Shown here piece after piece: positions 47,006 through 57,400 of a DNA stretch of 64,000 nucleotides. Both the position numbers and the translations under genes were made by a program. A model generated the notes under the pieces. It saw nothing but the letters and a program-made list of their open reading frames with translations. It was not told the origin of the DNA and did no database searches. Origin of the DNA: Parus major (lineage: Eukaryota; Chordata; Aves; Passeriformes; Paridae); assembly GCF_001522545.3 (NCBI RefSeq), contig NC_031769.1:20071875-20135874 (forward strand), in the 5' to 3' direction. Within the stretch, counting starts at the first letter, position 1. Every line of letters begins with the position of its first letter.

Positions 47006-47196
47006 CAGATCCAAGTTGTGGAGGAAGTTTCACAGAGAGTGAAGGGGTTATCACATCTCCTTTCTGGCCCAACCCTTATATCAACAGCCGACAATGTGTC
47101 TACATTATCCGACAGCCAGAGGATGAAAAAATATTCCTCAACTTCACCCATATAGAGCTGGAGAGTCATAGTGGCTGTTCAGAAAATTATATAGAG
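47006..47196 (+). CDS. CUBN: CUBN exon 17: CUB3, first half (tandem acceptor)
   Basis: 191 nt if the upstream AG (47,004-47,005) is used, 188 nt if the AG at 47,007-47,008 is used; both keep frame. Encodes (A)DPSCGGSFTESEG, VITSPFWPNPYINSRQC, VYIIRQPEDEKIFLNFTHIE and LESHSGCSENYIE. The longer form aligns best with human SPSDLRCGG. An NFT sequon is present. Confidence 0.95.
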
Positions 47197-47602
47197 GTGA
47201 TTCCCTTAATCAATTGATATGAAAGTTTGATTGCATGTGTGTACAAGAGCATATATAATTTCTGTCCCAAGGGCCAATGCAGAAATAGGTGCTAATCAAA
47301 TAACTAAACATACAAATTTACTAGGGTCCAAAAGTCACAGGGGCTGAAAGTGCAGGATGGTGCATTTGGAGTGAAGCAAAGATAAGAGAATGAGAAAATC
47401 TGTCTACCTTAACTCTAATTCTTAATTGTCTGTACATGATATGGGGGGAATTTTGACATTTGGTAAATGCATGTCAACTGCAAGAAAAATAGAATTAATG
47501 CCATAGCTGCTATGCAGCATTTTCTGTAGTCAAAGTGTTATATAGAAGATCTTGTTCTGACACTGAAAGGAAACACACCATATAAATTTTTATATACACT
47601 TT

Positions 47603-47762
47603 CCCAGGGAAATGGTTGAATTACCATTCATGGAGGTATTTACAAGATGTGTAGAAGTGACACTTAGGGACGTGATTTAGTGGTGGGCTTGGCCAAGCTC
47701 AGTTTACAGTTGGAATGTGAGATTTAGAGGTCCTTTTTAACCTTAATGACTCTATGATTATA
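47603..47762 (+). mobile_element. CR1 LINE 3' end fragment
   Basis: CCAGGGAAATGGTTGAATTA, then TGGAGGTATTTACAAGATGT, CACTTAGGGACGTGATTTAG, TGGTGGGCTTGG, GGTCCTTTTTAACCTTAATG and TCTATGATTA. This follows the avian CR1 end block by block (CCAGGGAAGTGG, GGAGGTATT, GGCACTTAGGGACATGGTTT) with clear decay. Sense with CUBN. Confidence 0.88.
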
Positions 47763-48059
47763 TATACATATGTAAAGCTGGGAGTTTATTGTTGCCATAA
47801 CTGAAATCTTCCAAGTCTAATTCAGGAGTTGTTTTTATTCTAAATCTAGTTGTCAAAGAAAACAAAATGGTACAGGTTCTCTATATGGAAAATGTAATAA
47901 TAATGCAGTACTGATGTCAGTACTTAGTGTGATCCACTTGAGGTGACTTTTGCTTTTACTTTTACTCCTAGCTCCAACATTGGTTTGCAATGTTGTGTTA
48001 CATACAAATTTGCAGCTGTAGGGTGCCTTTTAACTACATGAGATAGCATGTTTTCAATT

Positions 48060-48780
48060 CCTTTGTTATCCCTAAGCCCAGTTTTGTGCAGCTGCCGCTC
48101 TGCACCCCTTGATCTGGCCGTGGAGGAGGTCTGGTGCAGCGCTGTGCAGGCCAGGGGCAGGGCCTGTCCCCATCCCTGGCCAGGGAGCAGGGCTGTCCTG
48201 GGCCGAGGGCACCTGCTGGGCTGGGCATGGACTGAGGCAGGCCAGGATGGGGGGCACAGGGGGAACCTGGCTCAGCAGAACCCCTGGCTGGGCACGGCAG
48301 CACTGTGGGGAGACAGAGACTGACCAGGCTGCAGGTTTGCTGGGGCAGGAGCTGACATGGGTCCTGGACAGTGGCAGGGTGCAGGTGGAGGCAAGGCTGG
48401 CCCCAGTGGTGATGCCCTCAGAGCCTGACAAGCTCTCTGTGTTGCTGGCCGTGCCCCTTCTCCTATCATGGCATCCCTGTTCTCTGCGTTGTGCCCCAGC
48501 TCGCCACGTCTCAAGGCCTCTACTGTCGTTCCCAGCCTGTATTTCTCTGTACAGCTGTAAACACCTCATCCCACATGGGATGGCTGCTTTGTACTGCTGC
48601 CAGTAAAAAACTGTGTCTGTGCTGTGCAGAGCTAAACAGAAGGAAAACAAACTGGGCACGGTCAGCAGCTGATTTGCGAAGGTGCTGCCGCAGCTGAAGC
48701 AGGAGGGAGCCATCCCTGTGGCCCCAAAACGGGGTCCAGCGCTGCCAGCCATGAGGCTCAGTGGCAGTGCAGGTTTGGTT
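48060..48780. other. GC-rich block with long ORFs on both strands
   Basis: About 0.7 kb of conspicuously GC-rich sequence in an AT-rich intron. It reads open for 226 codons on - (48,072-48,752) and 165 codons on + (48,109-48,606). The products are rich in A, G, P, S, C and W with no domain, as expected from GC-rich, stop-poor DNA. CpG is sparse (about 14 pairs by eye), so it is not a typical CpG island. It may be an unclassified repeat or solo LTR; I found no terminal repeats or target duplications. Confidence 0.5.
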
Positions 48781-51120
48781 TTGTATTTAATCTCTTCTTG
48801 ACCAGTGAGGAACAGGCCCCTGTGAGCTCTATGCTGTCGGTATATTTTTAAAAGATGTTATTGTGTTGACATTGTTCCTTTCTCTCCTGTAATTCAAAGA
48901 CCTAGGTTGGAATGAAGTGTAATTAGTTTCTGAAATGAGAGGGGAAGTGTGTTTAATGAAAACAGACAGCTTTTGTTTGTTTGGCCTGCTACTCCTCTTG
49001 CCTAATTGCTGGCAAAACAGCAGCTAAATTCACAGTAGCCAGAGAAACAAAACCATTTCTGTTGAACACCATCGGTTTGTATTAGTTCAGCAAGGCATTT
49101 ACCTCACTGCTGATCAGTCACAAGCCCTTCAGTTTCCATGTGCTTCTGCCCTCCTCTTCTTCCTGCCCTCTTACTCTGTGGCTCAGCCCAGAGCAGAGAA
49201 ATCGGACTGACATTTTCTGGCTGGGACAGTCAGTAAAACCAAAGTACTGTGCTCTGTTATTAAGGCCTGATTTTTCACATGTGCTTTTATAAAAACTGTC
49301 CCACTGGTTCATCTAGGGAGATAATTTTAAATTACTTTAAAAGTCACTCTCCAACAACTCTTTTGTCACTTTGGAAAGGTGCATTCCCTGGATATACCTG
49401 GCTGTACCAGGAAATATGTAGACTTTCCTCAGGGACCAGACACAGCTCACAGCACTTTCTCAGGAAAGGATGTTTAGTTTCTTGCTAAGTAAGGCATCTG
49501 CAATAAGAAATTAGAGACAATAAAACTTATTTGAGAAAGGCTGTGACATGATGATGCAGAGGTAAGATGCTAGCCAAGGCAGCCCATTTTCCACGCCATC
49601 CTTCTCACTGGCAATAGGAGACGTTACTCAAATGCACAGTTTAGAGAACCTGTTATTTTTATCACTAGTCACTGGACTATATAAACAAAAAATGTAAGGA
49701 GAATCAGATCAGGAAAAACCTGTAAACTCCTGTGAATTACTGTTCTGGAAGTTGTTCAATGCTTTCTAAAGATTTACTACATATTTTGGCACAAATTCTG
49801 GTATCAGCTGCTCTGCTGTAAATCCTGAATAATTATATCACTTTAAACTCAAATTAGAGGGAAATTGGAAATATCTGTTAGTCAGAAAGACAACTCACCA
49901 GCTTTAGACTGCAAAGCTGGGCAAGCAGACCAGCCACTGCCTGTTCACCAGGCTCGTAAGAGCTCCTTACCTTCTCTCCCAGCCCATGGATGAATACAGC
50001 TGAGGAAGAAAGAATTCTTTCTTCCTGAAAGAGGACCTGAAAGCTGGATGTCCCTGGTTTCCTAGTGAATTCACTGGAAAGATTTTTTGGCTTTGACACC
50101 ACATAGATGCATTTAAAACCAGTTCCATCTACATGAATTACCACCACTTTAACAGCAGAAAAAGATGTTTTGTTTTTGGGAGAATCTTTGGGACAAAAGT
50201 TGCATTTTTTGCTTGGGCAGAGAGCAGAGTACCTGTCTTTTAGACCTCAGTTTGTTGCTGCCCACTTGAAATGAGGCAGACACCTCAGAGATATAGTAGG
50301 GCTCTGCCTGGATCCCTGGATGTAGCTATTCTTACTCGTGGAATATGGATTCAGGGTCTGAAGTCTTGAAGTACAAATAAGTCTTTCCCTCCTACTCCCC
50401 GTGATAATCAGGATTTATAATCAGCTTTAGGGAAAATAAGATACATTTCTCCTTTGATTAGCAAATTGCTTGAGGTCAGTGGAAAGGCAGTACAGAAGGT
50501 AAAAGCTGGATTCCCTGATACAGCTTCATTGCCATGATCATGAATAGAACCCCTCAGATAAAGGACTGAAAAGATGTCAGATGCTTTAGGGACTTGGAGT
50601 TGCATCTCCTGTTAGTAAACTGTCTGCCTGCATTGATGTATGAGTGTGATGGGACAGATGCTTGTTCTGGTGAAGTGCCATTGAAAAATCACTGGAAACT
50701 TCATGGCCAGAGCAAGAAAATCAAAAATACCCTTTTTATCCCCAGCAGATCTTAGTGCTGGCAAAAATTTCACAGCTGTCATTGGTGAGCACCCTACCTC
50801 CCTACCTTACTTTTGGAAATGTAGGCATAAATAGTGCTAAAACTGTGGTTTTTAGAGAAGATCATTTAATCCTAATGTCCTGTGACAGCAGCATGTGTTT
50901 GTGTCTTCTGTGCTGATCATCTGATTGTTCCTTGGAGCTCTCATAAGTCCTGTGCTTGTGCCAGTTACTGTGATGGCTCTTTGCCCCTCTCATAAATATG
51001 TAAACCAGTTATGTATCCTTTTGTTATGTAGCTGCTCTTGTGACATTATAGTTTTATCTGGATATCAGATCCTAATGCTTTTATGATCTAATACTTTTCT
51101 TTCCTCTTTTTGATGACTAG

Positions 51121-51277
51121 GTTCGAGATGGTGACAGTGAGTTGTCTCCTCTTATTAGAAAAATCTGTCATAATACACTCATGTCTCCAATCACTTCTAC
51201 CAGCAATAGTCTTTGGATCAAATTCAAGTCTGGTGCTTCCGTGCAAAGAACTAGCTTCAGGGCTATTTATCAAGTTG
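51121..51277 (+). CDS. CUBN: CUBN exon 18: CUB3, second half
   Basis: 157 nt. Encodes VRDGDSELSPLIRKICHNTL, MSPITSTSNSLWIKFKSGAS and VQRTSFRAIYQV. Human equivalent VRDGETLLGKVCGNGTISHI. The usual CG of the CUB Y/F-CG motif is CH here, as also diverged in the region. Phase 0 in, phase 1 out. Confidence 0.96.
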
Positions 51278-52034
51278 GTAAGAGGAACTGGGCATTTGCA
51301 CAGTGAACTTATATGTAATTTGGACATTTTCAGTTTTTTCCAAACTATATTATTCATAAAATAGGTCAAACACAAACTTCAAAAGAAAGGAAAGAACAGA
51401 ACAGAGTAAATTTATTTATTTTAAAAGATGTCTGCAGCAGGTTTGCTGTAGGCACTCCTTACATGCTTGGAAACACGTCCTTTGTTACTTTTGACCATGA
51501 AGTTAGCTCGGATGGTTAGAGCATATTGCTAATAACAGCAAGGTTATGTGTTTGATCCTCATATGGGCCATTCATTTAAGAGTTGGACTTGATGATCCTT
51601 GTGGGTCCCTTCCAACGCAGAATATTCTGTGGTATGATATTAATGGTTCTGTGATATGGTACTAATGATTTTTCACTTCATGCTGACATACCAAAGATGT
51701 TATATCTTCAATGCCTAAATCTTTTTACCTTCATTTTGTCTATCTTTAAGTTCTTAACCACCAACAAGGCTATCTGTGTCTGTGAAACAAATGAGTCAAA
51801 TCCATTAGTTTTCATGGGCACAGTTTGGTCTTCTGTAGGTATAGCATGTTTAGGCTATACCTATAGTAATTTTTTCTTTTAAATATGTTTACTTGAGTGA
51901 TCTGTAATAAGAAAGTTTAGGGTTGTTTTTTTTCTAATTTCATAATGTTATTTGATATATATCATACATCATCATTATGTTACATTCCTTGAAATCATTC
52001 ATTACAAGTCCTGATTCCTGGTCTGTCTTGGCAG
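51278..52034 (+). other. CUBN intron 18
   Basis: 757 bp, including the near-complete SINE at 51,500-51,645. Otherwise AT-rich. Confidence 0.75.
51500..51645 (+). mobile_element. tRNA-Ile-derived SINE (TguSINE1-like), copy C, near complete
   Basis: The tRNA-like head (51,501-51,570) has A box TAGCTCGGATGG (51,504-51,515), an anticodon loop reading CTAATAA (AAU), and B box GTTTGATCC (51,550-51,558), ending ATATGGGCCA. It is followed by TTGGACTTGATGATCCTTG, TGGGTCCCTTCCAACGCAG and AATATTCTGTGG, a CR1-like tail also present in copy A. This structure fits a tRNA-derived SINE moved by a CR1 LINE. Sense with CUBN. Confidence 0.9.
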
Positions 52035-52213
52035 CCTGTGGAGGTTCCTTGTCTGGAGCAGGTACAATCCATTCACCTTATTACCCCAGGATGTCCCCTC
52101 ACCCAAAGACCTGTGAGTGGATCATCTCCCAGCCAGCTACCAAAGTGGTGGTTCTCAACTTCACCAACTTTGACATTCGAAATACAAGCACTTGTGATTC
52201 AGACTACATTGAG
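52035..52213 (+). CDS. CUBN: CUBN exon 19: CUB4, first half
   Basis: 179 nt. Encodes CGGSLSGAGTIHSPYYPRMS, PHPKTCEWIISQPATKVVVL and NFTNFDIRNTSTCDSDYIE. Human equivalent CGDELTGEGVIRSPFFPNVY. Two N-glycosylation sequons (NFT, NTS). Confidence 0.97.
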
Positions 52214-52694
52214 GTAAAGAACAATACACATATACTGTGAATAATAAAGTTCCTTCTAATATTTATCTCCACCAAAGCAGAAGTTCTTGGCAGGCAAGCA
52301 TTCCTTTCAGCAGTCACAAAAGTTTTTCCAGATTCATAATGGGATCCCAAAGCTTTCCTTGGTTCTCCAAAGATGTTATGATTGTTTTGATAATCAGAGA
52401 TATGTATCAGGTTTCCTTATACAGATAGGCCTGGTTTGGGAGGTTTATGTGCCATTTACTACTGAGAGTGTAAGATCTCATCTTTTCTCCATCTGACATA
52501 CTTTGTGTGGGACAGTGCTTCTCTGATAGGCATAAGGTTGTATTTTATGTGCCTATAGTAGAAACCACACTGAAGAAAGGGTAGGGTTGACTTCCTAAGG
52601 ATCTCTTTTATATAGTTCTCATTAATTACTTTATGCTGAATACTTGAATGTAAGAAAAATTTCTATAGGATATTTTGAATACACTGTTCTTCAG
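52214..52694 (+). other. CUBN intron 19
   Basis: 481 bp; short ORFs only, nothing recognised. Confidence 0.7.
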
Positions 52695-52857
52695 GTCAGA
52701 GATGGCAACAACGAAGACTCTCCTATTTTGGAGAAATACTGTGGTGCAGCTGTACCCTCTAGAGTGCAATCCACACGGAACAATCTCTATATCAAATTCA
52801 GAGCTTCCTCACTTGCCAACCTTGGCTTCAGAGCTCAGTACTGGCCATTAGATACAG
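52695..52857 (+). CDS. CUBN: CUBN exon 20: CUB4, second half
   Basis: 163 nt. Encodes VRDGNNEDSPILEKYCGAAV, PSRVQSTRNNLYIKFRASSL and ANLGFRAQYWPLDT. Human equivalent ILGSPENKKYCGTDIPS. Phase 0 in, phase 1 out. Confidence 0.96.
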
Positions 52858-53079
52858 GTAAGGATTGTTTAGCTGTTTTCTGTGTAGAATGTTGGTACTT
52901 TCCAAATTTTCCCACAAGCTGAAAACAACTGGAAATCAAGTTTTAGGGTGGCAGATAAAGTCTGTTACATCAAGGAAGAAAGACTATAAAATTTCAGAAA
53001 GAAAAGTAACCAATATTATAAGTGTCTAACTGCTTTTTTATAAACATATTATTTGACCTGATATTTTAAATCTCTGCAG

Positions 53080-53296
53080 TATGTGGAGAGACTCTCACTG
53101 GACCGTCAGGAAGCATTACAAGTCCTGGTTATCCAGATGTGTACCCACATGGGATTAACTGTACCTGGATTATCAATGTTCAACCTGGCTACTTTATCCG
53201 CCTGACATTCACTTCATTTAACTTGGCATTTGATTATGGTTGCAGAAAGGATTATCTTGAAATATATGACAACAGCACTGTGCAAAAATTGGGAAG
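53080..53296 (+). CDS. CUBN: CUBN exon 21: CUB5, first part
   Basis: 217 nt. Encodes CGETLTGPSGSITSPGYPDV, YPHGINCTWIINVQPGYFIR, LTFTSFNLAFDYGCRKDYLE and IYDNSTVQKLG. It closely matches human CGEILTESTGTIQSPGHPNV and YPHGINCTWHI. In known cubilin, CUB5-8 bind intrinsic factor-B12. The split falls later than in CUB1-4 (inside the Arg before YCG). Confidence 0.98.
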
Positions 53297-54287
53297 GTAA
53301 ATATGTCCATTAGCTTACTGACCTGTGTTACTGTGGAGTGAGCACTGTTCTGACACTGACATTCAATTTACTTCCTTAAATTTTGTGTATAGATTATTTT
53401 CTCTTCATCACAGAAACAATAGCAGCAATTTCTCTGCTAGGATAGCAAAGGCAGCTTGCTACTTGACCATGGAATGAGAAGCACATTTAATAAATAATAT
53501 ATTTGGAGAAAGTAAGTTGTGTCAAAAGGATAGCTCTTTTAAAGACAGGTTTCAATAGCTAGCTTTGTCCTGCTCCATTAGCATTTTCATTTATGGAAAA
53601 CAAATTGAAAAGCATTAATGTATCTCTGCCCAGAAAAGACAGGATTTTAAAAACTTGCAGAAGTGAAAGAAGGATTACTTCAAAGGCTGAACATTTGTAT
53701 ATCCACAAAAACTACATTTTTTGGGATTTAATTTTCATTTTCTTCTGATACATAATTTTGTCTTAGGGAAGAATATTTTCTTTTATTCCACTTTTCCAAC
53801 TTGTATATAAACAAGGTTTTCTTGTTGCCCTAGAACTCAGGAATATTTGAACTGCTTGAGAACAGTATCCAGCTGCAGCTATAGACTGTAAAATAGTTGG
53901 CTGGCATGGCAGTATTTTGGAAAATATGGAGCAAATGACTCTCATAATGAAGAGCATTTTGCAATATTAGTGTTTGGCCAGCCACTCTGACTCCTACAAA
54001 AGAACAGTCTTTTTTAGGTACAGCACAGTATAAATTCAAGAAGAATTTGGCAACTTGATGTAAGTCAGAGTTTCTTCTCTGATTTTGCCACACTTTAGAT
54101 TTGTACCCTTGTACATGTATTGTGCTGTCTGGTCCCATGATACATATGCCTGCAATCTGTATCATCCAAAGGAGAGAACTGTGTATGTGTAGCTATTCAA
54201 ATTTCACAGGAAAGCTGAATTCTCTTCCAGTGATACAGATCCTTTAAAGAGTACTGCCATTCAATTTGGGGTATCTTTTTTCTGTAG
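53297..54287 (+). other. CUBN intron 21
   Basis: 991 bp. Overlapping minus-strand ORFs at 53,763-54,165 have no domain. No element recognised. Confidence 0.65.
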
Positions 54288-54418
54288 ATACTGTGGAAGA
54301 TCAATTCCACCATCTCTCACTAGTGGTGGCAATATGATGACATTGTCCTTCACGACAGATCACAGCATTGCATCTGAAGGCTTCTCAGCTAATTATATCT
54401 CCCTGGATGCATCCAAAG
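54288..54418 (+). CDS. CUBN: CUBN exon 22: CUB5, last part
   Basis: 131 nt. Completes Arg, then YCGRSIPPSLTSGGNMMTLS, FTTDHSIASEGFSANYISLD and ASK. Human equivalent YCGKSIPPSLTSSGNSLMLV. Ends in phase 1, leading to CUB6 across an 8-kb intron. Confidence 0.97.
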
Positions 54419-57400
54419 GTAATATGTCAGGCTGTTCATTATGCAAATTAAATGTTTTCAGCTGTCACTGTAAATAACCACTACAAGAAACAGAATCATT
54501 ATTTTCTGTGTTGCCAGAAGACTTCCTGGTGCCTTTTCTACTCCTTCTTATTCATTCTGCTTTATTCAAAAGATTTTTACTCCCTAGGAAAGCGGAAAGC
54601 AATTTCTGTAAGCAGCATTGTTGCTTTCCTTAAGAAGTCAGTAAGAGCTGACATGGCAGAACTTCATGAATTATTTAGGAATAGTATTTTCTGAATTTTC
54701 TTTGTCCATTCTGAGCTGAGTATGTGTGATCTACGAAACTTAGTGATCATGGACAACTCACTTGAATGGGAGTCCCTTGGGTGCCATAAAAAATTAATTT
54801 AGTCTCTGTAAGGTTCAGTATTGATGGTGGGTAGAGAAAGGTCAATTAGGATGAAATTTGATAAAGCAGCAAAATAACCTGAAAGCACAAGCAATTTTTT
54901 TCTTACAACAGAGTGCAACATTTCTGTCTCCACCAGAGTTCAAGGCTCCTGTTATACATTAATTCCCTTTTTTAAGTATTTTCTAAAGGGCTAAGACTTC
55001 AGTGAGGTTAAGGAAGAATGACTGCTCATTCTCTCAGTTCTCTTTTGGACATTAGGAGGATTTATTTTCACAGAAAGGGTGGTTAAACATTGGAATGAAC
55101 TGCCCAGGGAAGTGGTGGAGTCACCATTCCTGGGCGTGTTCAAGAAACAACTGAACACAGCACTTAGTGCTATGGAAGGTAGGGGGACAGGGTCTGCCTA
55201 GCAGAACTAAACCACAAAGAAGCACAAGGGAAATAATATAAAAATTATAATGTGTTTATAGCTGGGATGTTGCTATCCATCACTAACCAGTTTCTATGTG
55301 GTTTCCATGTAGTGCAGACTACAAGGGATTTGTTAGATGAATACCAGAAATTCATAGTACTCATCTATGCAGCCACAAAGTACCAATGGCTGTTCATTGT
55401 GTGCTTTTAATTTCTTTAATTTTCCTAATTCCTGAATTTATTCAACCTGTTTAAAAGCACCAAATTTTCCAATTCCTAACTGCTTTCTTGGGGATGCATA
55501 TCTTGGGAACATTGGCTATTATTTCATCTCTCAAGCATGTGTATAGGCAGAACCAGTACAGATTTTGCTACTGTGGTTTTATTCACTACCAGATAACTTA
55601 CAAATCCAAAGAAAATATTTCCTCAGCTGCCTACATTTATATTCGGGTTATCTGGTGTTGAAACCAAAAAGCCCATAGAAACAATTAAGATTTAATGAGA
55701 ACTATTTCAAGGAGGAAATTTTTATTTCTTAGAAAGTAATAGGCAAAAAATCAAATTCTACTTTTGAAAATCTTTCCAGGAAAACTCTGTGGTTTGAAAT
55801 CTGAATTCTTACTGGTGAGAAATTGTGAAATTATCATCCTTATAAAGTCTTTTTTTTAGCCTTTGTTTGCAACTGCAAACTAAACCTTCTGTAAATATCA
55901 TTGTTGCTTTTTAATGTGATATATTTTCCTTTTAACTCACCTCAGATTATTATAATGGGTGGATTGATTGCTAAATATTCTTATAGCAACTTTTCCCAGA
56001 GTCCTTCAAGATCAAAGTATTTTTTACTCAACATTAATCTGTATTTCTGTTTCTGTTGTAGCCATATCTGTTTCTGTGGGTCTGTTAGTCATTTCAGTGC
56101 TGTCCAGTTTCACAGTTCTGCCTCCTTTCTTCTGTATTTCCCCATACCATCACCATGGTGATGGGCTTTTGTCATCTTAATTCGAAGCACTGCAATATGT
56201 GTCATGTGGAGTTCCAACTGCATCAATGCTGTCCCTGGAATGTTTTCAAATAATGCCTTAAAAATGCACATCTGCTGTCTCTTTGATGCTTTTAACAACT
56301 TTATAATAGGTTTATACCAAATGAGCATTGTGTAATACCTTAATCCAAACTATATTACATCTAGGAATTTATTTTCCCATAGTGAACAAATATCTTTACT
56401 ATTCTTCAGCCAATCTGCACTAACTCTCAATTTATTCTCACTCTTGGAAAGATCTTTAGAATAAACACTTTTAATTTCAACCACTACAGCTTGTATAAAT
56501 ATGGCAAAGTAGGAGATAGCTAGTGAAACTGAAAGTAATAAACTTACAGAGAGTCTGAAACTATTATTTGTGTTTTTTTACATAGATTTGTTTCTTTTGG
56601 TCCAGTACAAGCATAGCAGTACAATAAAGTTTTCATAAATACCAGAGAGTTAAAATTCATTTTTTATTAAGAATAAAGCGCTTTGAAATGTCTGTGGCCT
56701 GAGAGAAGGCAAACACATATGTGTATGTGGATTTTGCTGTGAGTAGCAACTCCTCACTTCCCTGCAATCATATAAGTTTAGTTTTCCCACTGTGAGATGT
56801 TTAGGTCTGATCTTCATGTCATGTATATCCAGTTACACTAAGGTAGCAAACTGCTAAGCATAATAATGTCTGAGAGATACTAAAACTATGGTTTTTTTTC
56901 TTTACATCTGCTGCCAATTTAGATTTTTTTTCTGCTAAAGAAAATATGGTTCTAATAATGTTTCTTGTGCAATAAGAATTCTTCATATTTTTTCAGTTGT
57001 GTTTTTTTAGCTAGCTAGAGCATAACCAGGATCAGAACTTGTCAAAAATGTTCTGCTTCATATTACACATTTCAATAGTCTTTTGCCTGGAGTTATTTCA
57101 GAGAGTAAGCTATTGAAAAGATGGACAAGATTCTCCCTCTTCCCCCTGCCAAATAAATAGAAGTTAAAAACAGAAGGATATGTAGGAATGAATTTTGTTT
57201 AATGCAAAATGAAACTAATTTTCTACTCCATGCATCTTGGTAAACCATGATTTTGTTAGCATGGCTTATCTGTGATATATTAAATACTTGAAAAGTAGCC
57301 TGAAAAGAATAAAAAGCAAAGCTATATTTCCTGTCAAAAAAAGAAAAAAAAAAAATGGAATGCCTCAAGATGCAGCCATGGTCATGGCCCATAAAGTGCA

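Larger units (their letters stand above)
47197..51120 (+). other. CUBN intron 17, 3.9 kb
   Basis: Splits CUB3. Contains a CR1 tail (47,603-47,762) and the GC-rich block 48,060-48,780. The rest (48,800-51,100) has only short ORFs and no recognised element. Confidence 0.7.

Noticed and set aside
48072..48752. 226-codon minus-strand ORF as a nested gene
   Set aside because: Low-complexity product, the plus strand is open too, and no promoter, splice or poly(A) evidence; GC-rich composition explains the open frames. Kept as a GC-rich block only.
48060..48780. CpG island or internal promoter
   Set aside because: GC content is high but CpG pairs are few by eye, well below what an island would show.
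51501..51570. Functional tRNA-Ile gene
   Set aside because: Stems are disrupted, a CR1-like tail follows directly, and similar heads occur at 31,554 and 43,735; this is a SINE head.
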